The notes under the pieces are model-generated. The model did no database searches. It had not been told where the DNA came from and worked only from the letters and a program-made list of their open reading frames with translations. 64,000 bases of DNA from Sphingomicrobium clamense (GTDB taxonomy: Bacteria > Pseudomonadota > Alphaproteobacteria > Sphingomonadales > Sphingomonadaceae). Within the stretch, counting starts at the first letter, position 1, and the number at the start of each line of letters is the position of its first letter. The stretch lies in contig NZ_JAHVAH010000001.1 of NCBI RefSeq assembly GCF_019264355.1, positions 1,100,001-1,164,000 of the forward strand. Direction: 5' to 3'. The position numbers and the translations under genes are program-made. This document shows positions 55,063 to 64,000 of the stretch, piece after piece.

Positions 55063-55811
55063 TGAGTGCGGCGGCCTCTTCCGGTCACTGGAAGGCCTCT
55101 GACTATGCCGGGGCGGGTGCGTTCGTACCCGCGCTCGGAGCGCCGGTCGTGGAGTTGCTCGCGCCGAAGGCTGGCGAGCGCATCCTCGACGTCGGGTGCG
55201 GGGACGGGGCGCTGACTGTCGGGATCTGCGATGCAGGCGCGGATGTGCTGGGGATCGATCCCAATGCCGAACTTCTTGCGGTGGCCGAGGGGCGAGGGCT
55301 CGAAACCTATCTCGTGCCAGCGCAGTCGATGCAGTTCGAGAGCGAGTTCGATGCAGCTTTTTCCAATGCCGCGCTGCATTGGATCGGGGCGCACCGCGAC
55401 GAGGTCGCAAAGCGCATCTTCGCGGCAATCAAGGCCGGCGGGCGCTTCGTCGGAGAGATGGGCGGCGAGGGGAATATTGCGGGCCTGCTGGCGGCGATCG
55501 AGGCCGAAGCTCGCGCGCGGGGCTACAAGGTCGGGAAGGGGGCCTCCAACTGGTACCCAAGCGTCGCAGAATTCTCCGATACCTATGCCCGCGCGGGATT
55601 CACCGATATCGAGGCCGAATTGTTCGACCGCCCGACTCCGCTCGAAGAAGGGGTTGAGGGGTGGATCCGCACCTTCCGCTCGGGCTGGCTCGATACGATC
55701 GGGATGCCGACCGAAGAGCGTACTGACTTTGCCGTAGCCGTCGCCCAGCGATGGCCCCACGACTTTGCCGATTACAAGCGCCTGCGCTTTGCCATGAGGA
55801 AACCGAACTGA
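55062..55811 (+). CDS. SAM-dependent methyltransferase inside the gcv operon
   Basis: A 249-residue class-I methyltransferase. The SAM site is [20 protein letters not shown], followed by [23 protein letters not shown] is like the BioC/trans-aconitate methyltransferase group. The substrate is unknown. It starts with GTG overlapping the gcvH stop and ends in TGATG with gcvPA, so it is coupled to the glycine cleavage genes and controlled by the same riboswitch. It is not part of the standard system. Confidence 0.88.
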   Translation: MSAAASSGHWKASDYAGAGAFVPALGAPVVELLAPKAGERILDVGCGDGALTVGICDAGADVLGIDPNAELLAVAEGRGLETYLVPAQSMQFESEFDAAFSNAALHWIGAHRDEVAKRIFAAIKAGGRFVGEMGGEGNIAGLLAAIEAEARARGYKVGKGASNWYPSVAEFSDTYARAGFTDIEAELFDRPTPLEEGVEGWIRTFRSGWLDTIGMPTEERTDFAVAVAQRWPHDFADYKRLRFAMRKPN

Positions 55812-57178
55812 TGCGTTATCTGCCGCTGTCCGACGGGGATCGGACCGAAATGCTCGCCAAGATCGGCGCGAAGAGCATCGACGACCTGTTCGTCGATGTG
55901 CCCGCGGAGGCGCGGCTGTCTGGTCTGATCGAGGGGCTCCCGACCCATGCCAGCGAGATGGCGGTCGAGAAGCATATGCGCAAATTGTCGAAGAAGAACC
56001 TGGCCGCGGCGGACGCGCCCTTCTTCCTCGGCGCGGGGGCGTATCGGCATCATGTGCCGGCCAGCGTCGATCACATCATCCAGCGCGGCGAATTCCTGAC
56101 CGCCTACACGCCTTACCAGCCGGAAATCGCGCAGGGCACGCTGCAAATGCTGTTCGAATTCCAGAGCCAGGTAGCGCGCCTCTATGGCTGCGCTGTCGCA
56201 AATGCCTCGATGTACGACGGCTCGACCGCCTGCTGGGAAGCGGTGGCGATGGCGAGCCGCGTGGCGCGGGGCAAGAAGAAGAAGGTCGCGCTCTCGGGCG
56301 CGCTCCACCCGCATTATGCAGAGGTCGTCCGGACCATGGCCAAGTTCACCGACGACGAGATTGCAGGTGCGCCGCCGAGCCTCACGCCGCGGCCTGACGA
56401 CGACGGGCTGATCGCGCGGATCGACGACAATACGAGCTGCGTCGTGGTGCAATATCCGGACATTCTCGGGCGGCTACCCGACCTGAAGCGGATTGCTGAC
56501 GCGGCGCACGAGAAGGGCGCGTTGCTGATCGCGGTGAATACCGAGCCGGTCGCGCTGGGCGCGATTGCGGCGCCGGGCGATTTGGGTGCCGACATTGTTG
56601 TGGGCGAGGGACAGGCTATCGGGGTCGGGCTGCAGTTTGGCGGGCCGTATCTGGGCCTGTTCGCGGTGCGCGACGAGAAGCATGTTCGGATGATGCCGGG
56701 GCGCCTGTGCGGCGAGACGGTCGATGCCGAGGGCAAGCGCGGGTTCGTGCTGACGCTCTCGACCCGCGAACAGCATATTCGCCGCGAGAAGGCGACGAGC
56801 AATATCTGCACCAACTCGGGGCTCTGCGCGCTGGCGTTCAGCGTGCATATGACGCTGCTGGGCGAGAAGGGATTGCGGTCGCTGGCGGCGGAGAATCACC
56901 GGCTGGCCTGCATCGCGGCGGATCGGCTCTCGGCAGTGCCGGGCGTCACGCTGCTCAACGAGCATTTCTTCAACGAATTCACGCTCCAAGTCGGGCGCGA
57001 TGCGCGCGAGCTGGTGCGCGATTTGGCCGACAAGGGCATTCTCGCGGGCGTGTCGCTCGGGCGGCTCTATCCCGACAGCGAGGGGCTCGACGATGCGCTG
57101 TTGGTCGCGGTGACCGAGACGACGACCGAAGAGGATATCGAAGTCTTCTGCGATGCGTTGAAGGAGGCGCTGTCATGA
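55811..57178 (+). CDS. gcvPA: Glycine dehydrogenase (decarboxylating) subunit 1
   Basis: A 455-residue alpha subunit of the two-subunit P protein, which decarboxylates glycine. Markers: [55 protein letters not shown] and [23 protein letters not shown] 55811 overlaps the methyltransferase stop. The subunit lacks the PLP lysine, which is in GcvPB. It overlaps gcvPB by ATGA. Confidence 0.98.
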   Translation: MRYLPLSDGDRTEMLAKIGAKSIDDLFVDVPAEARLSGLIEGLPTHASEMAVEKHMRKLSKKNLAAADAPFFLGAGAYRHHVPASVDHIIQRGEFLTAYTPYQPEIAQGTLQMLFEFQSQVARLYGCAVANASMYDGSTACWEAVAMASRVARGKKKKVALSGALHPHYAEVVRTMAKFTDDEIAGAPPSLTPRPDDDGLIARIDDNTSCVVVQYPDILGRLPDLKRIADAAHEKGALLIAVNTEPVALGAIAAPGDLGADIVVGEGQAIGVGLQFGGPYLGLFAVRDEKHVRMMPGRLCGETVDAEGKRGFVLTLSTREQHIRREKATSNICTNSGLCALAFSVHMTLLGEKGLRSLAAENHRLACIAADRLSAVPGVTLLNEHFFNEFTLQVGRDARELVRDLADKGILAGVSLGRLYPDSEGLDDALLVAVTETTTEEDIEVFCDALKEALS

Positions 57179-58854
57179 GCAATCCCAACGCATCCGGCTG
57201 GAAACCCGGCACGCCCGTCGAGGGACATAACGCCATGAGCGGGCCCGACACGACGACGGGCAACCGCGCGCTGATGCTCGAGGAGCCGTTGATCTTCGAG
57301 ATTGGCGATACCGAAACGACGGGTGTCGATTTCGAATTCGCGAGCAAGCTGGACCTTGCGGGCGTGGAGCAGCCGGCCAAGCCGACGCCTGCGAGCGAGA
57401 CGACGAGCCGGCTCGGTGATTTTGCGCGCAGCGAAGCGATCGGCCTGCCGGGCCTGACCGAGCCGGAGACGGTGCGCCACTATACGCGGCTCAGCCGTCA
57501 GAATTACGCCATCGATCTTGGGCTGTTCCCGCTGGGCAGCTGCACCATGAAGCATAATCCGCGGCTGAACGAGAAGGTCGCGCGGATGCCTGGTTTTGCC
57601 GATGTGCACCCGCTGCAGCCGGTCGACACGGTGCGCGGGGCGCTGGAGGTGATCAACGAACTGGCTTTCTGGCTGATCGAGCTGACTGGCATGCACTCGG
57701 TCGCGATGAGCCCGAAGGCGGGCGCGCATGGCGAATTGTGCGGGATCCTGTGTATTCGTGCGGCGCTGGAGGCGCGGGGCGATGCGCGCGAAGTGGTTCT
57801 GGTGCCCGAAAGCGCGCATGGGACGAACCCGGCGACGGCGGCCTTCGCAGGCTACAAGATCGAGGACATTCCCGCGAACGAGGATGGTCGCGTCGATCTG
57901 GAGGCTTTGAAGGCGCGGCTTGGACCGGATGTCGCGGGGGTGATGATCACAAATCCGTCGACGCTGGGCCTGTTCGAGCGCGACATGAAGGCGATCTCGG
58001 ACGCGGTGCACGAGGCGGGCGGGTTCGTCTATTGCGACGGCGCGAATTTCAACGCGATCGTCGGCAAGGTGCGCCCGGGCGACCTCGGTGTCGATGCGAT
58101 GCACATTAATTTGCACAAGACTTTCTCCACCCCGCATGGCGGAGGCGGACCGGGTTCGGGCCCGGTGGTGCTGTCGGAGGCGCTGAGCGCCTTTGCGCCA
58201 TTGCCGTACACGGCGCGGACCAAAGACGGCGTCGTGCACCTGGTCGAGGAAGAAACCGCCGACAGCTTCGCCGAGGAGCATTTCGGCGGAAAGCTGCACA
58301 GCTTCGGCCGCATGACCGCCTTCCATGGACAGATGGGCATGTTCACCCGCGCGTTGACCTATATCCTGAGCCACGGCGCGGACGGATTGAAGCAGGTCGC
58401 CGAGGATGCGGTGCTCAACGCCAACTACATCCTGCGCAGCCTGGAGGACGTGCTCCACGCGCCCTTCGCCCATTCTGGCCCGTGCATGCACGAAGCGCTG
58501 TTCGGGGATAAGGGGTTTGCCGAAGGCTTGTCGACGCTCGATCTCGCCAAGGCGCTGATCGACGAGGGCTATCATCCGATGACCATGTATTTCCCGCTGG
58601 TTGTGCATGGCGCGATGCTGATCGAGCCGACCGAGACTGAGAGCAAGGCGGCGCTCGACCAGTTCATCACGGCGCTGCGGAGCGTCGCGGAACGCGCCAA
58701 GGGGGGCGATGAAAGCATGAAGGCCGCGCCCTACTATGCGCCGCGCCGGCGCCTCGACGAGACGCAGGCCGCGCGCAAGCCGGTGCTGGCCTACCAGGAA
58801 GCGGTCCCCGAAGCCTCGAGCACGGGAATGGCGGCGAAATACGGAGGCGGTTGA
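57175..58854 (+). CDS. gcvPB: Glycine dehydrogenase (decarboxylating) subunit 2
   Basis: A 559-residue PLP-bearing subunit. The PLP lysine is in [20 protein letters not shown]. Other markers are [35 protein letters not shown] and [12 protein letters not shown]. An N-terminal extension of about 35 residues precedes the conserved [10 protein letters not shown]; such extensions are seen in relatives. ATG 57175 overlaps the gcvPA stop. It ends by TGATG with the next gene. Confidence 0.98.
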   Translation: MSNPNASGWKPGTPVEGHNAMSGPDTTTGNRALMLEEPLIFEIGDTETTGVDFEFASKLDLAGVEQPAKPTPASETTSRLGDFARSEAIGLPGLTEPETVRHYTRLSRQNYAIDLGLFPLGSCTMKHNPRLNEKVARMPGFADVHPLQPVDTVRGALEVINELAFWLIELTGMHSVAMSPKAGAHGELCGILCIRAALEARGDAREVVLVPESAHGTNPATAAFAGYKIEDIPANEDGRVDLEALKARLGPDVAGVMITNPSTLGLFERDMKAISDAVHEAGGFVYCDGANFNAIVGKVRPGDLGVDAMHINLHKTFSTPHGGGGPGSGPVVLSEALSAFAPLPYTARTKDGVVHLVEEETADSFAEEHFGGKLHSFGRMTAFHGQMGMFTRALTYILSHGADGLKQVAEDAVLNANYILRSLEDVLHAPFAHSGPCMHEALFGDKGFAEGLSTLDLAKALIDEGYHPMTMYFPLVVHGAMLIEPTETESKAALDQFITALRSVAERAKGGDESMKAAPYYAPRRRLDETQAARKPVLAYQEAVPEASSTGMAAKYGGG

Positions 58855-59294
58855 TGGACTGGGATAGCGCATTTTCGTTCGCCAACGGGTTCGCGCTCGT
58901 CGCCTGGGCGGCGCTGATCCTCGCGCCGAGAGGTCCCAAGGTTCATGCGCTCATCTTCTATCTCGGGATCGGCCTGCTCGCGCTGGCTTACTCGGTGGGG
59001 ATCGTGTGGCTGACCGCCGAGAACGGAATGGCGGACTTCGGATCGCTGGCATCGGTCCAAGCGCTGTTCAAGGATGACGGGATCACCGTGATCGCGTGGA
59101 TCCACTATCTCGCTTTCGACCTCTTCGTGGGCCAGTGGATTGCCAAGGATGCTGACCACAAGATGGTCTCGCGCATCGTGCAGGCGCCGATCCTTGTTCT
59201 GACGCTGATGGCAGGGCCGCTCGGCCTGTTCATCTGGATGCTGGTTCGCGAACGTCGCGCGCGGGCGATGGCGGGTATCCACCAGGCGCGATGA
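58854..59294 (+). CDS. ABA4-like membrane protein (DUF4281)
   Basis: A 146-residue protein with four membrane segments (FANGFALVAWAALIL, ALIFYLGIGLLALAYSVGIVW, IAWIHYLAFDLFVGQWIA, PILVLTLMAGPLGLFIWMLV). The AWIHYLAFDLFVGQWI motif is the ABA4/DUF4281 signature, named for a plant neoxanthin-synthesis protein; the bacterial role is unknown. It overlaps gcvPB and the next gene, so it is probably translated under glycine control. Confidence 0.82.
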   Translation: MDWDSAFSFANGFALVAWAALILAPRGPKVHALIFYLGIGLLALAYSVGIVWLTAENGMADFGSLASVQALFKDDGITVIAWIHYLAFDLFVGQWIAKDADHKMVSRIVQAPILVLTLMAGPLGLFIWMLVRERRARAMAGIHQAR

Positions 59295-59947
59295 GCGACC
59301 CGCTTCCTCCTTACGAGATGGGCGACCTTGGCAGCGAGGTGAAGCGCCATGCACCCGCCGCTGCGCGCAACGTGGGTCCGATCGGCGAGGTGCTCACCGA
59401 CTGGCTGCCGCGCTCGGGAACCGTGCTCGAAATCGCCAGTGGAACCGGGGAGCATGCGCTCGCCTTTGCGCGCATCTTCCCCGATCTCGACTGGCAACCG
59501 AGCGACCGCGACCCCGAGGCGCTGGCCTCGATCGCGGCCTGGCGTGAGGAGCACGGCACGCCCAACCTGTTGCCGCCGGTCGAGATCGACGCGGCCAGCA
59601 CCGATTGGCCGATCATGCAGGCTGACGCGATTTTGTCGGTCAACATGGCGCATATCTCGCCTTGGCCAGCCACACTCGGGCTTCTCAAGGGAGCGAAGCG
59701 CCTCTTGCCGGAGGATGGGGCCTTGATCTTCTACGGCCCCTGGATCGCGTCCGATGTCGAAACGGCGCCGTCAAACATGTCTTTCGACGAGTCGCTCAAG
59801 GTGCGAAACCCCGCGTGGGGTCTTCGAACGGTCGAAAAGGTGGAGGAAGCCGCGTCGGCGCAATCGCTCCAACTGATCGAGCGTCGTTCGATGCCGGCGA
59901 ATAACATGATGCTCCTGTTTCGCCGCCGAAATCATAACCAAGGTTAA
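59291..59947 (+). CDS. DUF938 methyltransferase-like protein
   Basis: A 218-residue class-I SAM-dependent methyltransferase-like protein of the DUF938 family. It begins with the family pattern KRHAPAAARNVGPIGEVL, has the SAM motif VLEIASGTGEHALAFA, then SVNMAHISPWPATLGLLKGA and the closing PANNMMLLFRR. The substrate is unknown. ATG 59291 overlaps the previous stop (ATGA). It is the last gene of the coupled run that starts at gcvT. Confidence 0.88.
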   Translation: MSDPLPPYEMGDLGSEVKRHAPAAARNVGPIGEVLTDWLPRSGTVLEIASGTGEHALAFARIFPDLDWQPSDRDPEALASIAAWREEHGTPNLLPPVEIDAASTDWPIMQADAILSVNMAHISPWPATLGLLKGAKRLLPEDGALIFYGPWIASDVETAPSNMSFDESLKVRNPAWGLRTVEKVEEAASAQSLQLIERRSMPANNMMLLFRRRNHNQG

Positions 59948-60042
59948 TTTCGGTGGTTTTTCGGCTTTTTTACATCCGATCTTCACGCGTCCTTAACGCT
60001 TTTCGTTGAACCCTGAACGGCAAATTCGGGGAGAATGTGCGT

Positions 60043-60456
60043 ATGTACCACGACAATGTCGCCAAGAATCGCGCAGAAAAGCGCAGCCACGTCCTCATGA
60101 CGTGCGAGCTGGAAGCTGGCGACACCTGCAAAACGGTGAAGTTACGCAACCTGTCGGCACATGGCGCCATGGTCGAGGACGACACTCTTCCGCTGGTCGG
60201 GACGCAGGTCCTGTTCAAGAAAGGCGATATCCGGGCGACCGGCACGGTGGTCTGGGCACGCATCAAGCGCGCCGGCATCAAGTTCGATACGCTCGTGCCC
60301 GCAGACCAGATCAAACGCCACGTCCCCAAGGCGCGCCCCAAGCCCCAGCCCAAGAGCGACCGCCCGGGGTTGAAGGCAAAGCCGCTGACTGCGGCCGAGC
60401 GCCGCGCTGCCGAACATTATTTCTGGGGCGACCCGCTTATTCCCCCCACCAGGTAG
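60043..60456 (+). CDS. PilZ-domain protein
   Basis: A 137-residue protein with one PilZ domain. The c-di-GMP motif is partly there: NRAEKRSH for RxxxR and LRNLSAHGAMVE for the (D/N)xSxxG. A Pro/Lys-rich linker and a short C-terminal segment (AAERRAAEHYFWGDP) follow. It is likely a c-di-GMP receptor of unknown partner. ATG 60043 has GGGGAG at proper distance; a GTG two codons earlier is also possible. Confidence 0.85.
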   Translation: MYHDNVAKNRAEKRSHVLMTCELEAGDTCKTVKLRNLSAHGAMVEDDTLPLVGTQVLFKKGDIRATGTVVWARIKRAGIKFDTLVPADQIKRHVPKARPKPQPKSDRPGLKAKPLTAAERRAAEHYFWGDPLIPPTR

Positions 60457-60477
60457 CCCGCCAAAGGGTGAGACGAG

Positions 60478-60514
60478 AAAAGGCGGCTCCGGGACGGGCC
60501 GCCTTTTCTTTTTT
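60478..60514. terminator. Terminator between the two PilZ genes
   Basis: AAAAGGCGGC (60478-60487) pairs with GCCGCCTTTT (60498-60507), followed by CTTTTTT on the plus strand. The A-tract before it makes it usable from both sides, and both flanking genes are convergent. Confidence 0.88.
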
Positions 60515-60534
60515 CGTGGGTGATCGGTCGCGGC

Positions 60535-61176
60535 TCAGCCGGTCTTGCGCATGCCGTCGCGTTGTTCGTGCAGCCATGCAACCAGGCCCGAGAGCGGCAT
60601 CAGTCGATTGAAGACGATCCCGGCATGGTCGTCGCGCTTCCAGCGGATGGTCCCGGCCTCCGGCGCGAGGCCGGGCAGGTTGACCGTGACGTCGCAATCG
60701 ATCGGCAGGTCCTTTTCGAGACGGATCTTCATTCCGCCCTGGCTGATGTCGCTGGCATAGGCGCGGATCGGATAGCCCTCGACATAGAGCGTGACGGGCG
60801 TATCCACTTCGACGCGCGGCATGCGCGGGCGGGGGCCATCTTCGTTGGTTGCGAGCAGGTCGACGACGTCAATCTGCTGGTCGAATTCGACGCCGGCATT
60901 GTTGCCCTTGACCCAGCTCACCTTGCCGCGAACGGGCTCACCGTTCTTGAGTTCGACTGCGAGCTGCTGGCCTTCGGCAACGTCCGAATAGAGGCGGATC
61001 ATCATGCCGCCTGCCGAGATATTCTTGATGAGGCACAACTCGCGCCTGTCATCGACGATGAGCGAGCCGACGCGGAAGAGCGTCATGTGGCGTTCGCCGT
61101 CGCGGCGTTCGGACGGCGCGGCGGGCGCTTCGTCCTTGAGCGAATAGACCGTCGTTTCGACCTGGCTTTCTTCCAC
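60535..61176 (-). CDS. Tandem PilZ-domain protein
   Basis: A 213-residue protein with two PilZ domains. The first has SERRDGERH and IKNISAGGMMIRL, the second RMPRVEVDTPVTLY and ASDISQGGMKIRLE, so both show c-di-GMP-binding motifs, though with altered arginine spacing. No signal peptide or output domain, so it may act as an adaptor. ATG at 61176. It is convergent with the other PilZ gene. Confidence 0.87.
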   Translation of the reverse strand: MEESQVETTVYSLKDEAPAAPSERRDGERHMTLFRVGSLIVDDRRELCLIKNISAGGMMIRLYSDVAEGQQLAVELKNGEPVRGKVSWVKGNNAGVEFDQQIDVVDLLATNEDGPRPRMPRVEVDTPVTLYVEGYPIRAYASDISQGGMKIRLEKDLPIDCDVTVNLPGLAPEAGTIRWKRDDHAGIVFNRLMPLSGLVAWLHEQRDGMRKTG

Positions 61177-61330
61177 GTCTCACTCCTCGCTTCCCACCTG
61201 CGCCTCGGTCCAAGGTGCAGGCGGACTTCTCCCCTTGACGCTCAGGATAGCGACAAGAGCGTTACCAATCGGTTGACGATTGTTCCGCAGCCACTTGGGG
61301 GATTGTCGGAATGTCTGAAAAGCGCCCGGA

Positions 61331-61406
61331 TGGTGAGCCGTGCAGGGGTCGAACCTGCGACCTACTGATTAAAAGTCAGTTGCTCTACCAACTGAGCTAA
61401 CGGCCC
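61331..61406 (-). tRNA. tRNA-Lys (anticodon TTT)
   Basis: The reverse complement folds into a full cloverleaf: acceptor GGGCCGT paired with ACGGCTC (one G-U), D arm TAGCTCAGTTGGTAGAGCA, anticodon stem-loop CTGACTTTTAATCAG with anticodon TTT, and T arm GCAGGTTCGAACCTGC. The CCA end is encoded in the genome. Confidence 0.98.
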
Positions 61407-61429
61407 ATCCATCCGGGTCGGGAGGGGCA

Positions 61430-61921
61430 TTAGCGAGGCGCGAGGCGCTTGCCAACCCGCTCTTTAAGGTGACGCACGCGCAATCCGTCCGGAAGCGGCC
61501 AATTGGGCGCGATCGCAGCCGCGGGGATGACGGCCGACGGGCGATCGGCGAATGCCGGATGCGGGATCGTCAGGCCTTGCGAGTGGTGACGTCCCCCGCT
61601 CCAGGCGAGAATGTCGAGGTCGAGGACACGGTCGCCCCAGCGGCGTCCCGGCTTGCGACCGAAGTCGCTTTCGATGGCCTTGAGGGCCGAAAGCATTTGC
61701 CTTGGAGCCAGCGGCGTCTCGATCATCGCAGCTGCATTGGCGAAATCGCGGCCGGCATTGCCGAAGGCGGGATTGAGCAGGATTGGAGAGGCGTCGAACA
61801 GCATGAAGTCGGTGTCGAGCCGTGCGATCGCGGCCTCGACCACGCCCTGCGGTCGACCGTGGCGGATATGTCGCCGGTTGGAACCGATGCCGATCAGGTA
61901 GAGGTGGGGCGTTGCGTTCAT
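61430..61921 (-). CDS. folK: 2-amino-4-hydroxy-6-hydroxymethyldihydropteridine pyrophosphokinase
   Basis: A 163-residue HPPK of folate synthesis. Markers: YLIGIGSNRRHIR, the FANAAAMIETPLAPRQML segment, IESDFGRKPGRRWGDRVLDLDILAW (the family signature with catalytic acidic residues) and LTIPHPAFADRPSAVIPAA. ATG 61921 fits the family; the longer frame is antisense to the next gene. It is divergent from the UDG fusion gene with 26 nt between starts. Confidence 0.95.
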   Translation of the reverse strand: MNATPHLYLIGIGSNRRHIRHGRPQGVVEAAIARLDTDFMLFDASPILLNPAFGNAGRDFANAAAMIETPLAPRQMLSALKAIESDFGRKPGRRWGDRVLDLDILAWSGGRHHSQGLTIPHPAFADRPSAVIPAAAIAPNWPLPDGLRVRHLKERVGKRLAPR

Positions 61922-61947
61922 CTCGTGCGAGCGCTTAAGCCCTTTGC

Positions 61948-63117
61948 ATGCATGATGTAAGCCCTGCCGATCTCTCGCCGCTACCCGCCGCGGAGCCGCC
62001 GCGCGACTGTCCGCTCTGCCCGCGTCTGGTGGCGTTCCGGCAGGAGTGCCGCGAAGAATATCCCGATTGGTACAATGCTCCGGTGCCAGCATTCGGGGAT
62101 CCCGAGGCGCCGATCGCGATCGTGGGCCTAGCGCCCGGAAAACACGGGGCGAACCGGACGGGTCGGCCCTTCACGGGCGATTTTGCCGGCGACCTGCTGT
62201 TCGACACGCTGCGGAAGCTGGGGCTGTCGACGGGCGATTACGACCAGCGGATCGACGACGGGGTCGAGCTCAAGGGCGCGATCATTTTGAACGCGGTCAA
62301 ATGCCTGCCGCCGGAGAACAAGCCGACCGGGCAGGAAATCCAGCATTGCCGACCTTTTTTCGAAGAGCAGCTGTCGATGCTCCCCAACGTGAAAACGCTG
62401 TTTGCGCTGGGGAAGATCGCGCATGACGCGGCGTGCCGCGCGCTGGGGATGAAGATCAGCCATGCCAAGTTCGGGCATGGCGCGGTGCATCGGGCGCCGA
62501 ACGGGATGACGCTGGTCGATAGTTACCATTGCAGCCGCTACAACCAGAATACCGGTCGGCTGACCGACGAGATGTTTGCAGACGCCTTGCAGACGGCGTG
62601 CGCGCAGTCGTTGACAGGGAAGCGGGCCGAACGGCTGGAGACCGAGCGACTGGTGCTGCGGCGCGCGACGATGGACGATGTCGATGGATTTCATGCGATC
62701 TTCACCGACCGCGAGGCGATGGCGCACTGGTCTACGCCGCCTCATGGTTCGCGCCAGGAAACCGAGGACTGGGTGCGATCGATGGTCGAGGCGGACCCGA
62801 CGTTGGGTGACGATTTTGTCATCGAGAAGGACGGCGAATTGCTCGGCAAGGTCGGACCGTGGAAGCTGCCCGAGTTTGGGGTCCTCGTGCGCCGGGATCA
62901 TTGGGAGCAGGGCATTGGCACCGAAGCGATGAGCGCGCTGGTGGACTATTTGCGCGGAAGGGGCGTGCCGCATCTGGTCGCAGACGTCGACCCGGCGAAC
63001 GGCGCGTCGCTGAGATTGATGGAGAAGCTTGGCTTCGTGCGGTCGGGCTACAAGAAGGACGCGATGCTGTACGAGGGCAAGCCGGTCGACAGTGTCTATC
63101 TGAGGCTCGAACTTTAG
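61948..63117 (+). CDS. Uracil-DNA glycosylase (family 5) fused to a GNAT acetyltransferase
   Basis: A single 389-codon frame. Residues 1-~222 are a family 5 (UDGb) glycosylase: the 4Fe-4S cysteines in CPLC (21, 24), VKCLPPENKPT (119) and IQHC (134), motif 1 GLAPGKHGANRTGRPFTGD, and motif 2 SYHCSRYNQNTGRLT with His194. Residues ~229-389 are a RimJ/RimL-type GNAT: LETERLVLRRATMDDVDGF, a VRRDHWEQGIGTEAM acetyl-CoA loop, and ADVDPANGASLRLMEKLGF. The glycosylase should remove uracil or other deaminated bases; the target of the acetyltransferase is unknown. There is only a short linker and no stop or internal ribosome site. Its stop overlaps the next gene. Confidence 0.9.
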   Translation: MHDVSPADLSPLPAAEPPRDCPLCPRLVAFRQECREEYPDWYNAPVPAFGDPEAPIAIVGLAPGKHGANRTGRPFTGDFAGDLLFDTLRKLGLSTGDYDQRIDDGVELKGAIILNAVKCLPPENKPTGQEIQHCRPFFEEQLSMLPNVKTLFALGKIAHDAACRALGMKISHAKFGHGAVHRAPNGMTLVDSYHCSRYNQNTGRLTDEMFADALQTACAQSLTGKRAERLETERLVLRRATMDDVDGFHAIFTDREAMAHWSTPPHGSRQETEDWVRSMVEADPTLGDDFVIEKDGELLGKVGPWKLPEFGVLVRRDHWEQGIGTEAMSALVDYLRGRGVPHLVADVDPANGASLRLMEKLGFVRSGYKKDAMLYEGKPVDSVYLRLEL

Positions 63118-63965
63118 AGGTCTTCGGCGAGGCGTTTGTACAAGTCGGGGCGGCGGTCGCGGAAGAAGCCGAAGGCGGCGCGGTGCTTCTTGGCGGCCGC
63201 GAGGTCGAGTTCGGCGACGAGGACGCCCGTTTCGTCAGCGCCAAATTCCGCCAGCAGGTCGCCACGTTCGTCGGCGATGAAGCTGTGGCCATAGAAGCGC
63301 TGGCCGCATTCGGTGCCGATGCGGTTGGCGGCGACGACGGGCACGACGTTCGACACTGCATGGCCAATCATCGCACGGCGCCACATACGGCTTGTGTCGA
63401 GGTCTGGATCGTGCGGTTCGGTGCCGATCGCGGTCGGGAAGAAAAGGATGTCGGACCCCAGCAGCATGAGGCTGCGCGCGGTTTCGGGGTACCACTGGTC
63501 CCAGCAGATGCCGATGCCGAGCTTCGACTTGTCGGGTCCTGCGAAGGTCTTGAAGCCGGTATTGCCGGGGCGGAAGTAGAATTTCTCTTCGTACCCCGGG
63601 CCGTCGGGGATGTGGCTCTTGCGGTAGACGCCCTCGATCTTCCCGTCGGGGCCGATCATGGCGAGCGAGTTGTAATGGTGCGGGCCATCGGCTTCGAAAA
63701 AGCTGGTCGGGATGTAGACGCCAAGTTCAGTGGCGAGCTTCTGCATCGCCTGAACGCTGGGATGCTCGTCGGTCGGCTTGGCGGTCGCGAACAGCTCCTC
63801 GTCCTCGACGCGGCAGAAATAGGGGCCTTCGAACAGTTCGGGAGGCAGGATGACCTCAGCGCCCTTGCTCGCGGCCTCGCGCACGAGCTCGGTCACGGCG
63901 GCGATATTCTCGTCCACGCTTCCGCCGAGGGTGAGCTGGAGGGCAGCGACTTTCACTTTGGTCAT
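63114..63965 (-). CDS. aguB: N-carbamoylputrescine amidase
   Basis: A 283-residue nitrilase-superfamily enzyme that cleaves N-carbamoylputrescine to putrescine in polyamine synthesis from agmatine. The catalytic triad is Glu43 (PPELFEG), Lys116 (YRKSHIP) and Cys154 (GICWDQWYPE). The HYNSLAMIGPDG and WRRAMIGHAVSNVVPVVAANRIGTE segments fit AguB closely. The partner agmatine deiminase gene is not in the window and may lie just upstream, past 64000. ATG 63965. Confidence 0.95.
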   Translation of the reverse strand: MTKVKVAALQLTLGGSVDENIAAVTELVREAASKGAEVILPPELFEGPYFCRVEDEELFATAKPTDEHPSVQAMQKLATELGVYIPTSFFEADGPHHYNSLAMIGPDGKIEGVYRKSHIPDGPGYEEKFYFRPGNTGFKTFAGPDKSKLGIGICWDQWYPETARSLMLLGSDILFFPTAIGTEPHDPDLDTSRMWRRAMIGHAVSNVVPVVAANRIGTECGQRFYGHSFIADERGDLLAEFGADETGVLVAELDLAAAKKHRAAFGFFRDRRPDLYKRLAEDL

Positions 63966-64000
63966 GCGGGCACCTGTTGCGAAATGCAGTGGAATGAGCC

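Noticed and set aside
56707..57174. Upstream extension of the gcvPB frame
   Set aside because: It is another frame of gcvPA. The real start ATG 57175 overlaps the gcvPA stop as ATGA.
57067..58872. A 601-codon minus-strand frame over gcvPB
   Set aside because: Antisense to gcvPB, which has the PLP lysine motif and operon context. The translation is Arg/His-rich without motifs.

Overview
The window is GC-rich alphaproteobacterial chromosome, most likely from a sphingomonad (Sphingomonadaceae or a near relative). The basis is a GcrA cell-cycle regulator, a sphingomonad-style TonB receptor, a small heat-shock gene behind a ROSE-like thermometer, the petABC, gcvT-H-PA-PB and rplY-pth-ychF gene orders, a Tad pilus cluster, and the short repeat GAGCYTGTCGAAGG. 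Nearly all genes are intact chromosomal housekeeping genes. I see no insertion sequence, prophage, CRISPR array or large island. Only the gene at the left edge is cut by the window.

Layout. 1-3416: exported FAD oxidase (partial), TonB receptor, HExxH protein. 3518-6098: acpP-fabF-mltG. 6095-8890: lone SH3 protein, MarR regulator, M17 aminopeptidase, CHRD protein. 9047-14740: secreted unknown, rimO, K+ channel, parE. 14860-15523: RpoH-type promoter, ROSE-like thermometer, hsp20 and terminator. 15600-19584: secreted unknowns, gcrA with two unknown genes behind it, an orphan ABC-2 permease. 19731-23647: argD-hslO, a secreted unknown, queC-queE. 23644-26735: small lipoprotein, lipB, membrane protein, hemF, trmL. 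26894-30320: petABC (cytochrome bc1) and apt. 30289-34038: heparinase-like orphan, MaoC protein, M28 peptidase. 34086-39467: ychF, pth with a 2OG oxygenase, rplY, TraB/GumN, and a small XRE-regulated membrane operon. 39624-42562: glyQS. 42988-49946: Tad/Cpa operon cpaA-B-C-D-E-tadB-tadC. 49998-53217: FAD oxidoreductase, rnhA, ispH, lipoprotein. 53334-59947: tandem glycine riboswitch and a seven-gene coupled gcv operon. 60043-63965: two PilZ proteins, tRNA-Lys, folK, a UDG-GNAT fusion and an N-carbamoylputrescine amidase.

How it works together. Several units are self-contained circuits: glycine sensing over glycine cleavage, heat sensing over hsp20, and an XRE repressor whose probable operators cover its own promoter. 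The Tad cluster has prepilin peptidase, secretin, platform proteins and the CpaE localiser, but no TadA/CpaF motor ATPase and no pilin, so these must lie elsewhere or be lost. Six convergent gene pairs overlap by exactly four bases at their stop codons, which points to very tight gene packing.

Most interesting leads: the UDG family 5-GNAT fusion, the XRE/membrane-protein operon with its 41-residue leader gene, the extra genes in the glycine-riboswitch operon, the motor-less Tad cluster, the gcrA-linked unknown pair and the heparinase-like orphan. I found nothing I can claim as a wholly new system from sequence alone.
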